Shown here piece after piece: positions 33,266-43,600 of a DNA stretch of 64,000 nucleotides. Position numbers and translations under genes: made by a program. How positions within the stretch are numbered: position 1 is the stretch's first letter; each line of letters starts with the position of its first letter. Below the pieces are notes generated by a model. It was not told where the DNA came from and did not search any database. It saw only the letters and a program-made list of their open reading frames with translations. The DNA lies in assembly GCF_027579695.1 (NCBI RefSeq), contig NC_083587.1, positions 38,671,732 through 38,735,731 of the forward strand, in the 5' to 3' direction. The DNA comes from Neoarius graeffei (Eukaryota > Chordata > Actinopteri > Siluriformes > Ariidae).

Positions 33266-33977
33266 CACTGTAAAAAATGTCCGTAGAATTAACAGTGAAT
33301 TTATTTAAAATCATGACATAAAAAAACTGTAAATACAAAAACAATGAAGCAGTGTGTAATTTACATCAATATACTGTAAAACTCCTAACCAAATGCCACT
33401 GTTAATTTAACAGTAAGAATATGTTGAATTGATCATATTTTTTTGTATAATTTACAAATTGTTGTAGTTTAAACACAGACAAACTGTAAGACTAAAACAG
33501 AATGTGATGGTTAAAATTACATCATTGCCCTGTTAAAAAAACAAAAACATGCCCACCATTGTGGCTCAGTCAACTAAGGCGTCATACAATGAATCTGGGG
33601 ACCTGGGTTCAATTCCGACCTGAGGTCATTTCCCGATCCCTCCCTGTCTCTCTTTCCAGCTCATTTCCTGTCTCTACACTGTCCTATCCAATAAAGGTGA
33701 AAAAATTCTAAAAAAAATATATCTGTCTAGTAGATCATTGCTTGTAACCATCATTGTTTATTGTACAATGAATATCCGTAAAATTAACAGTTATGTACTG
33801 ATTATTGTACATTGAATACCTGTAAAATTGAACATTTTCAAACTGTTGTTTTTACAAGTGTTGATATACCTTACCGTAAAGCCATATACACTGTCACTGT
33901 ATTTTTTACGGTGAAAAAATGGCAACCACAGCTGCCAGTTTTTCACTGTAAATTTGACAAGATTTTTTTTTACAGTG
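33266..33977. mobile_element. EnSpm-like MITE with CACTGTAAAAAA termini
   Basis: The left end is CACTGTAAAAAATGTCCGTA and the right end is TTTTTTTTTACAGTG. TA lies on both sides. The right arm holds TGGCAACCACAGCTGCCAG, matching the element end at 3614. Internal ACTGTAAA/TTTACAG words are repeated in both directions. A SINE is inserted near the middle. Confidence 0.8.
33545..33715 (+). mobile_element. Short tRNA-derived SINE (second family)
   Basis: GTGGCTCAGTCAACTAAGGC is an A-box-like segment and GGTTCAATTCCGACC a B-box-like segment about 40 bp later. The element runs through TTTCCTGTCTCTACACTGTC to an A-rich end. It is unrelated to the main SINE family. Confidence 0.7.
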
Positions 33978-34328
33978 TAGTCCAATGTAAAACAACCGGG
34001 GGGTGCTGAGACAAATACTATATACACATGAATTCGATATTCTGATGCTATTTTGGTGTGTTTTTCCATTTATATCGTTGACTACTTAATATCAGAGACA
34101 AATTAAGATTACATATATATTGTTTGGTGTTTACCGTGACGGGGCTGACCGGTAGGGGCCCCCAAATTTGGGGGGGCCCTAGGCAACCGCCTTGGTTTGC
34201 CTAATGGTAAGTCCGCCCCTGTTTATGTGTAATGAGTCTATAATATATAACATTTTCACTTTCTTAAATAAATGATGGAAAATATTGAACTTTTTCACAA
34301 TATTCTAATTTTTTGAGATGCACTAGTA

Positions 34329-34470
34329 TATTCACTCACTCATACACTTACTTATGAATTCACACGCTTATTGAATCACTCTACTCACATATTCGCACCC
34401 TCGCTCACTCACTCTACTCACGTATTCACACGCTCACTCACTCATTCACTCACAAACTCTCCTTCTCTCA
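34329..34470. repeat. CACTCA-rich minisatellite, right portion
   Basis: TCACTCACTCATACAC, GCTCACTCACTCTACTCAC and similar words continue the array seen at 28195-28365 and end just before the lipoxygenase start codon. Confidence 0.85.
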
Positions 34471-34485
34471 CCGTACAGAATAACG

Positions 34486-34635
34486 ATGGTGATCTACACA
34501 GTGACGGTATACACAGGGAAGAGAGCCTTGGCTGGCACAACAAGCTCCATCTCCATCAAATTACACGGTCCCCAGAAGGAGAGTGATGAAACGGATTTGG
34601 ATACAGGACTCTTCTCTGGCTTTTCGCAAGGATCA
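34486..34635 (+). CDS. Lipoxygenase exon 1 (residues 1-50)
   Basis: It starts [20 protein letters not shown], the first beta strands of the PLAT domain, and ends GFSQGS with donor GTAAGT. At 50 codons it has the size of ALOX5 exon 1. Intron 1 is 5.1 kb, long because of nested transposons. Confidence 0.95.
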
Positions 34636-37600
34636 GTAAGTGCACACATATGGCAGCAAGAGCTGAGGAGGCTAATTGGTATAGCCTACAGATGTTCACT
34701 ATGGTTGATGTAATATTTTTTTTCAACACTGGATTGCACTAAATGTGCTTAGATGAAATGTATTTTTTTAAAAAGCTCTACAGACATAAAGACAACAGGT
34801 GTGTTGTATTGTGAACAAAGAAATTGCATTCATATAAATCTTTTGATTCTAAGTTAGTTTCATTGTATAGGAGCTCTGAGGGATTCTGACTGATTCAAAG
34901 TTACCTGAATGCAACCCAACATTCTTCAGTTACTTTGCATTGTATTTAATGTGGGAACAACATGTACCACACAACATGGTATAGTTTTGTTAGTTTGTTT
35001 CATTCAGTGTTTATCTGCACTGTAAACCCCAACTGCTCAGTGAACTCAAAATATTAGTGGAAACTGATTACCACTAACATTTCATTTTTTTCTGAAGTTT
35101 TAAACTTTAGATATTTCAAGTTTTTGGAAAATTTTAAGTACTTTATACTCAATAAATCTGAGCTAATGATTTTTAAATTTGAGTGCTAGTCAGCTACTCA
35201 AATATTTTAATTGATGTCTGTAACGATTGTTGAAGGCGGGTGGAGCACAGAAGCACGGCAGGCCAGAACTGAGTGTTACAAAAAACTTTATTTTAGCTTT
35301 TCAGCTTTCTCTTTCACACTCTCCCAGTCAGACACACACGCACACAAGTGTCCAGGTTGGGGAGCGCTCCCTTTCTCTGCTCTCTCTCTCCTTTAAAAGG
35401 GCGCGGTCACTGGGGGAGACACACAAACACAGGTTAATTCACGTCAGGTGCAGTGATTCTGCCACTTACCTTCCCTGACTCCGCCCTCCATTCACAGACC
35501 GATGCTTGACCATACCCCCACTGCCACATACCCCCACCGCCCGACTCAGGCCGGAGAGCTGTCCGGCCTGCAGCTGACTCCCCCCCCTTGACGGGAGAGA
35601 AAATCCGCCACAACCATCTGCGCCCCCGGCCTGTGGACCACCTCAAACTTAAACGGCTTGAGTGCCAGATATCAACGGGTGATCCACGCGTTGGCATCCT
35701 TCATGCGGTGGAGCCACTGCAGGGGCGCGTGGTCCGAACAGAGGGTGAAAGGGTGCCCCAGCAGGTAGTAGCGGAGGGTGAGGAACACCCACTTGATGGC
35801 GAGGCATTCCTTTTCTATTGTGCTATACCTGCCCTCGCGCACTGGCAGCTTCCAGCTGATGTACAGCACTGGACGGTCCTCCCCCTCCACCTCCTGGGAC
35901 AGAACAGCCCACAGCCCTCTGTCCGACGTGTCCGTCTACAAAACAAAGGGGAGAGAAAAGTCAGGGGAGTGTAACAGTGGCCCCCCACACAGTGCAGCCT
36001 TTACCTCAGAGAAAGCCCGCTGGCATTGCTCCGTCCACTGGACTGGATCTGGTGCCCCTTTTTAGTGAGATCAGTCAGCGGGCTGGTGACGTCCAAATAA
36101 TTAGGTATAAACCTATGATAGTCGCCAACCAGCCCCAGGAACTGTCTCACCCCCTTTTTGGTCTTGGGCCTCGGGCAGGCCGCAATCGCTGCTGTATTAT
36201 TGATTTGGGGACGCACCTGCCCATTGCCCAAGTGGAACCCCAGATACCGTACTTCCACCCGCCCAATTGCACACTTCTTTGGGTTGGCTGTGAGACCCGC
36301 TCGCCTCAGCGACCTAAGGACGGCCCTTAGGTGGTCTAAGTGCCGCGGCCAGTCATTACTATAAATAATTATATTGTCCAAGTATGCGGCCACGTAGGTG
36401 GTGTGGGGGCAGAGGACCCTATGCATAAGCCACTAGAATGTAGCGGGTGCCCCAAACAGCCCAAAAGGAAGTGTGACGAAATGGTGTAAGCCAAACGGTG
36501 TGGAAAAGGCCATTTTCTCTCGGGATAGTGGAGTCAAGGGGATCTGCCAATATCCTTTTGTCAAATCCAGTGTTGAATAAAAACGAGCCGTGCCTAGTCG
36601 ATCGAGCAACTCGTCAATACGAGGCATCGGGTATGCATCGAATTTAGACACTGCGTTGACTTTTCTATAGTCCACACGGAACCGGACTGACCCATCGGCC
36701 TTGGGAACCAAGACCACCGGGCTGCTCCAGTCACTGTGGGACTCCTCAATGATGCCCATTTCAAGCATGGCCTCGAGTTCTTCCCGAACCATTTTTTGTG
36801 TGTTCAGGCAGTCTGTAAGGGCGGCTGCGCACTACTACCCCCGGGGGCATCTCAGTGTGGTGTTCTATGAGATGGGTGCGGCCGGGCAGGGGTGAGAACA
36901 CATCAGAAAATTCTGTCTGCAACTTGGCGACCTCCGTGAGTTGGGTCGGAGAGAGGTGGTCTCCACAGGGGACCGGAGCGGTGGGCGATGTCAGTTTTCC
37001 CTTTTGAGCCTCCGGCCCCAGCTCCACCTTCTCTGGAACCACCGACACCAACGCCACGGGGTCCTCCTCATTCCAAAGTTTTAACAGATTGAGGTGGTAA
37101 ATCTGTAATGCCCCGCCCCTGTCCATTCGCCTCACCTCATAGTCGACGTCCCCGACTCGCCATGTGACCTCAAAGGTTCCTTGCCACCTGGTGATCAATT
37201 TGGAGCTCGACGTGGGCAACACCACGAGTACTTTATCTCCCGGTGTGAATTCCCTAAGGCACGTACCCCTGTCGTACAGACGGACTTGATGTTCTTGGGC
37301 CTGCCGCAAATTCTCCTGGGTCAGGTGCGAGAGTGTGTGGAGTTTGGCGTGCAGGTCAATAAGAGAGAGAGAGAGAAAAGAGGGGAGAAGAGGAGACACG
37401 CTGTCCTGCCGTCGGAACAGCTGCCATATGGTTCTCTGCCAGCACAATGGCCTAATCCAGCGACGCCGGGCGATGGCACTGGACCCACTCCGTTGTTCCT
37501 TCCAGAAGTCGGGCAATGAATTGCTCCAGCGCCACCAGGTTGACAATTCCCTCGGCGTCGCGGTTGTCAGCCCTCAGCCACCGCCGGCAGGCGTCCCGGA

Positions 37601-40600
37601 GTTGCTGGTCAAACACGAACGGCCAGCCGACCTCCTACAGGCACAGCACGCGGAAGCGCTGCCATTGCTGCTCCGGGGTGCGCCCCATACGTTGGAGGAC
37701 GGCTCTGTGGAAGTCGGTGTAGACCAGCCGGCTGTCGGCGGGGAGTTGTAGCGTGACTAGCTGCACCTCGCCCGTTGGCAGGGGGAGGAGGCGCGCCGCG
37801 CACTGTTCCACCGGCCAACCCCACGCCTCTGCTACCTGCTCAAAAAGAGTGAGGAAGGCTTTGGGGTCATCCTGCAGACCCAACTTCATTAGGGTGAGGT
37901 GGGGAGGGTCCGCGGCGGTGGTGGTGGACCCCCCCGACACGAGGAGGTGCCGGAATGTCTGGCGATTTTCCTGCTGCGCCAGCACCAGGGCTTCGAACCG
38001 TTGTTCCTGCTCCTTCCGGAGGGCGACCAGTGCCTGGTGCTGGCTCTGTTGGGCCGTGGCGAGGGCATGGACCAGGTCCTTGAAGGGGGAGGACTCCATG
38101 GGGCTGTTCTCTTCTGTACTCCCTCCCAGGTTTCAGCACCACTGTAACGATTGTTGAAGGTATTGAAGAACGGCAGGCCAGAAACAAAAACTTTATTTTA
38201 GCTTTCCCTTTAACACTCTCCCAGTCAGACAGGCATGCACACAAGTGTCCAGGTTGGGGAGCGCTCCCTTTCTCTGCTCTCTCTCTCCCTCCTTTTAAAG
38301 GGCACGGTCACTGGGGGAGACACACAAACACAGGTTAATTCACATCAGGTGCAGTGATTCTGCCACTTACCTTCCCTGCGATTTGGTTCTCCAGCTGTTC
38401 CTTTTTTGTACCTTTAACTTTTCCAGCCTCTTATTGCCCCATCCCAACTTTTTTGAGATGTGTTGCTGTCATGAAATTTCAAATGAGCCAATATTTGGCA
38501 TGAAATTTCAAAATGTCTCACTTTCGACATTTGATATGTTGTCTATGTTCTACTGTGAATACAATATCAGTTTTTGAGATTTGTAAATTATTGCATTCCA
38601 TTTTTATTTACAATTTGTACTTTGTCCCAACTTTTTTGGAATTGGGGTTGTATATCTCATCTCATCTCATCTCATTATCTGTAGCCGCTTTATCCTGTTC
38701 TACAGGGTCGCAGGCAAGCTGGAGCCTATCCCAGCTGACTACGGGCGAAAGGCGGGGTACACCCTGGACAAGTCGCCAGGTCATCACAGGGCTGACACAT
38801 AGACACAGACAACCATTCACACTCACATTCACACCTACGGTCAATTTAGAGTCACCAGTTAACCTAACCTGCATGTCTTTGGACTGTGGGGAAAACCGGA
38901 GCACCCGGAGGAAACCCACGCGGACACGTGGAGAACATGTAAACTCCACACAGAAAGGCCCTCGCCGGCCACGGGGCTCGAACCCGGACCTTCTTGCTGT
39001 GAGGTGATAACGCTAACAACTAACACCACCATGCCGCCCGGGGTTGTATATCACGTGGGAAAATTGCAAAACTAACACTGTAAACAATACTATAATATAC
39101 ATTATTCATTGCAACAGTGCATTTAGCCTTTTCCTGACTCAGCCGGACAGGGTTTTACATGATGTTTAGCCACTATATAATTTAGCAAAGGATTATGGGT
39201 TATGATATCAGCTCCTTTCTATTGTGCTACAATTTAAGTTATTTGAACTTAAATGTTTTGAGTTGATTCAAAATTAGTTGTTACTTACTTATGGTGAGAA
39301 TCCAGTTTATAAATTGTGGTTTTAACTCAACAGAGGGGCACATGTCCTTATTAAGTTGATATATCAGTGGAATGAGTATTGTAAAAAACATGAAAAAGTA
39401 GCACAATTGCTAAAAGTTGCATTTTTATGGCTTCAGTGTATTGCAAAAGATCATGGGAGTAGGGAACACTCAAAACTTTTAAGGTAACAATCAAAACATT
39501 TGAATTGGTCTGAAAGGTATTTATTTTGGGGAAAATGTACATAAATTTTTAAATTGAAAAACTGAAATGTTAGTGGCAATAAGTTTCCACTTAAACATTA
39601 TGTCCATCAAACGTGTCGGGGTTTACAGTGTGTACCAGACAGGCAGAGTGGAGATCATGTCACACAATCACATCACACCTCTTTTAAAACTAAAAATACT
39701 GTAAGTACACACAGAATCTCCTCCCCAAAAAACCATTTATATCTTTACAGGAACGGATAATGAAGATAAAGTGTGAAGCATCTCTGGGGGAGCTCATACT
39801 TGTGAAACTCTACTCCAAGCCATTTTTGGGTGTTGAGAACGAGTGGTTTTGTGATAAGATCTTGATTACAACGCCTGAAGGGGATGAGATTTTGTTTCCA
39901 TGTTACCGTTGGTTGGGCTGTAACGAGAAGCTCGTTTTAAGACCAGCTAAAGGTAAAGCATAGACTTAGTGGCTGCACATCACATTTACTAGTGTACTTG
40001 AAAATTGACCAGCAATATTTTCTTGCAAATGTACAGTATTATTTTGTACACACAAACACAGACACACACACACTTTTTTGCATACTGCAGATGAATTTCT
40101 GGCCAACAAATCAATGCACAGTTTTGCTTTATACTGTAATAATAATAATAATAATAATAATAATATGTTTTTCTTTGTTGATAATAAAAAGATTTAGGTC
40201 ACATTACCAAAACAAAAAACAAGATTATCGAACTTTTCATTGAATGTTGTCCTTTGTACATTTCCATCTCAGCTTTGCTCAAGTTCCAGGATAGCAACCC
40301 AGCAACCCATCAAGAAAGAAGGAGACAGCTAGAAAATCGACAGGAGATATTTAGGTTTGTGTGGGTTGTCAACGCCGCTGGGACTTTATACATATTGCCA
40401 GTTGCCTGAACAAAAATGACATCCTTTATCTATACCGGTATCTTAAAATACCCTTTAATCTGTCTGCATATTCTTCCCACAGATGGCATGTGTACGCACA
40501 GGGCATCCCCCGCATTATCAGTTTTGACTCTGCCCGTGCTCTGCCAGCTGAACTTCGGTTCTCTTACACGAAGGAGACAGAATTTGGCTTAACGGCTGGA

Positions 40601-43600
40601 AAGCAGTAAGTCTGAAGTGATTTTTTTTCCATGGCATTGTTTGCAAAGTCTCACAAAACTGTTGGAATTGTGGAACCACAGAATTAATGTATAAATTAAA
40701 TGTATTGTGATCTTATATTCAATTCAGTTCAATTTGTTGTTATATTTATAGTCAAAATCATCATTGACCATGGTATGTAAATGTAGGCCTAAAATAAATT
40801 TTGAAAATGTGAATAAATTTTCATTGAACGAGGGGATGGAATCCAAGGTGGACCAGGCAACATTTGGCGCTGTTAAACTTATCAGCTTCATAGTAACTTT
40901 GATGGTTAAAGGAGACGTAGAATGGAAAACCATTTTTGCCTTGGCTTTGATGAACTAGGAGAAGTTGTGCATGGCCAAAGAGCTATCATGAACATGAGTC
41001 ATGGTTGTGCCCTCCTTCATGAGGAAATCTTGAACTTAAAAATAGCCACTAAAAGATGGGTGAATTAGAACGAAGCCTACAAGTGATGTCAAATAGCACA
41101 AAGCCATTCAGTTCAATTGTGGTTGCCAGAGAGGGCACCATTTAGCCAAAAGGGCCATTTCAATACTCCGTGAGAATTTACGCCGTTGTTGCTAATTGGC
41201 GACTCTAGGGGGAGCTCCATAGGTAAAAACTAGTAGGCTTGCCTGTTGTAGCTCTAGGTGAATTTTCATCTTTCCTCTCACCACTTGCCATGTTTCGCCA
41301 GCTAAATCATCATTATCTTGCGCTACTAGTATAGACCTGGTTTGAATCCTATCTCACTGGACGATCGTTCAATGTGTCATGGCTAGGGCAAACGTCTGCA
41401 TGACAACACCTCACCACAGGGGTGCCCCAAGGCTCGGTGCTGGGGCCCCTCCTCTTTGCCATGTATACCACGTCGTTGGGTCCAGTCATCCACTCGCATG
41501 GCTTCTCCTATCACTGCTATGCAGACAACACCCAGCTCTATCTGTCCTTTCCTCCTGGCAATTCCACAGTGTCAACACGGATCTCTGACTGTCTTTCTGA
41601 CATATCTGCATGGATGAAAGAACACCACCTCCAACTGAACCTCTCCAAAACTGAACTGCTGGTCCTCCCAGCCAAGCAAGCCATACATCACAACATCAGC
41701 ATTAAGATAGACTCCCTGTCTGTTGCTCCCACCAAGGTTGCAAGAAACCTGGGTGTAATGATTGATGACCAACTGACCTTCGCTGATCACGTTGCTGCTG
41801 TTGCCAGGTCGTGCCGCTTTTCTGTATTCAACATAAGGAAAATCAGGCCGTACCTAACCCAACATGCAACCCAGCTCCTGGTTCAGACCTTGGTTATTTC
41901 TCGCCTTGACTATTGCAATGCCCTCCTAACAGGTCTTCCAGCCTGTGCTGTGAAACCGCTACAGATGATCCAGAATGCTGCTGCGCGCCTGGTTTTCAAC
42001 CAGCCAAAAAGAGCACATGTCTCACCGCTGTTCATGGAGCTCCACTGGCTACCCCCAACTGCTCGCATCAAATTCAAATCACTAATGTTGGCCTACAGGG
42101 TGATTGATGGATCTGCTCCAATCTACCTTAATACCCTCATAAAGCCATATGCTAACCTCCAGTCACTCCGCTCCTCCAAGGATCGTTGTTTAGCACGCCC
42201 AACACCTCGCACAGGTCAATCCAGGCTATTCTCATCTATTGTTCCACACTGGTGGAATGTCCTTCCAAGTACGACTAGAACAACAGACACTCTCTCCACC
42301 TTCAAGAAATTCTTGAAGACCCAGCTCTTCCAAAAGTACCTCTTGTCCTAGAACCTCCAACTACCTGGAATGCACTAACTATGCACTTACAGTACAAGAT
42401 CACACTCTTGGACTTTCAACTCCTGTCAATTTCTTGTTAGCAAATCGCACTCCTAGTAAGGTATTTACTTGTGTTTAGTTGTGTTGTAGCTTGATTGTTA
42501 ATCCTCCTTTTGTAAGTCGCTTTGGATAAAAGCATCTGCTAAATGCATACATGTAAATGTAATGCTAGCCAGGCTAGCGTCGCCTAGTGCTTCCGCTCAA
42601 TTTCACATTTAGCCACACCTCTGCGTCAGGGATCTATCCAAAGGCTTAGGTTTTCACCGACTCTGGCGAACAGAGGGAGGGCTGAAAGCGATGACGTTGA
42701 ACTCAAGCGGTGCATTCCAGCGCATAACATACGTCACAACCAAGCAGTAGCGATTGGTTAAAGCAAAAAGTATCTGCCCACTAGGAAGCACGTATCCCAA
42801 TGGATAGGTTCCAGACGCTTTGCACAAAGTGACACAATGTGAAAGCGTTTCGTGCATCAGGCTAGGGAACTGCAGCAGTGCTGTGAGAAATTATGTCTCA
42901 AAAATAGAAAGTGAAGACATTACTGTTGGTATCGATCATGGGTGTAGTGGGCATTTGACGTGGGGTACAGAGTTCCCCCTCTTCTTGGAACAGATCATTT
43001 ATGTAGTTTTCACTTTTTTAATATAAGCTATTCATTTATAAAGGCGTTGATACGAGTGGTACCAATAAAGGCACATATCAAGCAAACCTCTTCAATAAGC
43101 CCTCTATTCCCATAAACGAATGTAACTTAAACATTATAGGATGAGCTAATCAAGCAGTGGCACTGTCGTCGTTGGTTTTCGAGGTGCATGTGACCTTCTT
43201 TGCAATTAGGCCTGAATCATTAAAATTGTGTAAACCAAATACACAAGTGTAAAAGTCCATATTCTACAAGTACTGGTGGCAGATTTTAACCCTTTAAATT
43301 TTTAAAGACCTAGTTTAAATACTTTTCGAGATAAAGCTATCTCTAAGTGGCTCCCCAGAAAACTCTCATCAAAACTGGTCCAAGGTTAGTTGCAAAAATA
43401 TTTTTTATGCCAAAACTATTAGGAGTTGGGAGCTAAAATTTGGGACTTTTCCTATTGGGAAGTGTGTGAACCTTCTGGAATTTTTTCAGCCAAATCTGGA
43501 GAGGGGGTTAGATGATTAATTGAAAAAACAAGCTAACAGTAGCCTAGGCTAGCCTTAGGCTACTGCGCTGAAAACATGGGTCATACGTACGATATTGGTC

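Larger units (their letters stand above)
29761..34221 (-). mobile_element. hAT element carrying several later insertions
   Basis: It begins CAGGGGCGGTTCTAGCC and ends GGTAAGTCCGCCCCTG. The exact 8 bp flanks TTTATGTG are at 29753-29760 and 34222-34229. Subterminal GGGGCCCTAGGC blocks occur at both ends. A transposase N-terminus remains on the minus strand near 33200-33000. The interior holds a LINE 3' end, a 35 bp minisatellite, a Tc1 copy, a CACTG MITE and a SINE. Confidence 0.9.
28366..34326 (-). mobile_element. Tc1-like transposon split by a 4.5 kb hAT
   Basis: The left terminus is CTAGTGCATCTCAAAAAATT and the right terminus is its inverse ending AGATGCACTAG at 34326. TA flanks both (28364-28365, 34327-34328). 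Removing the hAT (29761-34221) and one 8 bp duplication leaves about 1.5 kb, the normal Tc1 size. Confidence 0.9.
35219..38378 (-). mobile_element. Gypsy-class LTR retrotransposon, deletion derivative, Gmr1-like domain order
   Basis: Read on the minus strand: a truncated 5' LTR (38378-38143), a primer site complementary in layout to a tRNA 3' end (TGGTGCTGAAACCTGGGA, just below 38143), gag start, a junction into the integrase C-terminal region, then reverse transcriptase, RNase H and a full 3' LTR (35528-35219). Integrase thus precedes reverse transcriptase, as in Gmr1-like Ty3/gypsy elements. Nucleocapsid, protease and the integrase core are deleted. It lies antisense in lipoxygenase intron 1. 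Confidence 0.9.
35018..39630. mobile_element. EnSpm-like MITE (CACTGTAAACCCC termini), split by later insertions
   Basis: The left end CACTGTAAACCCCAACTG and the right end GGGGTTTACAGTG are inverted copies. Further in, TTAGTGGAAACTGATTACCA on the left is matched in inverted order at 39560-39600. TG lies on both sides. The Gypsy element, a Tc1 fragment and a SINE lie inside, so the MITE arms are 35018-35218 and about 39053-39630. All of it is in lipoxygenase intron 1. Confidence 0.8.

Noticed and set aside
35211..35478. Plus-strand ORFs over the LTR
   Set aside because: They lie in the LTR antisense to the element and have no conserved motif.
38379..38650. Start of a host exon in intron 1
   Set aside because: The sequence is the inverse of the Tc1 5' region at 22988-23260.
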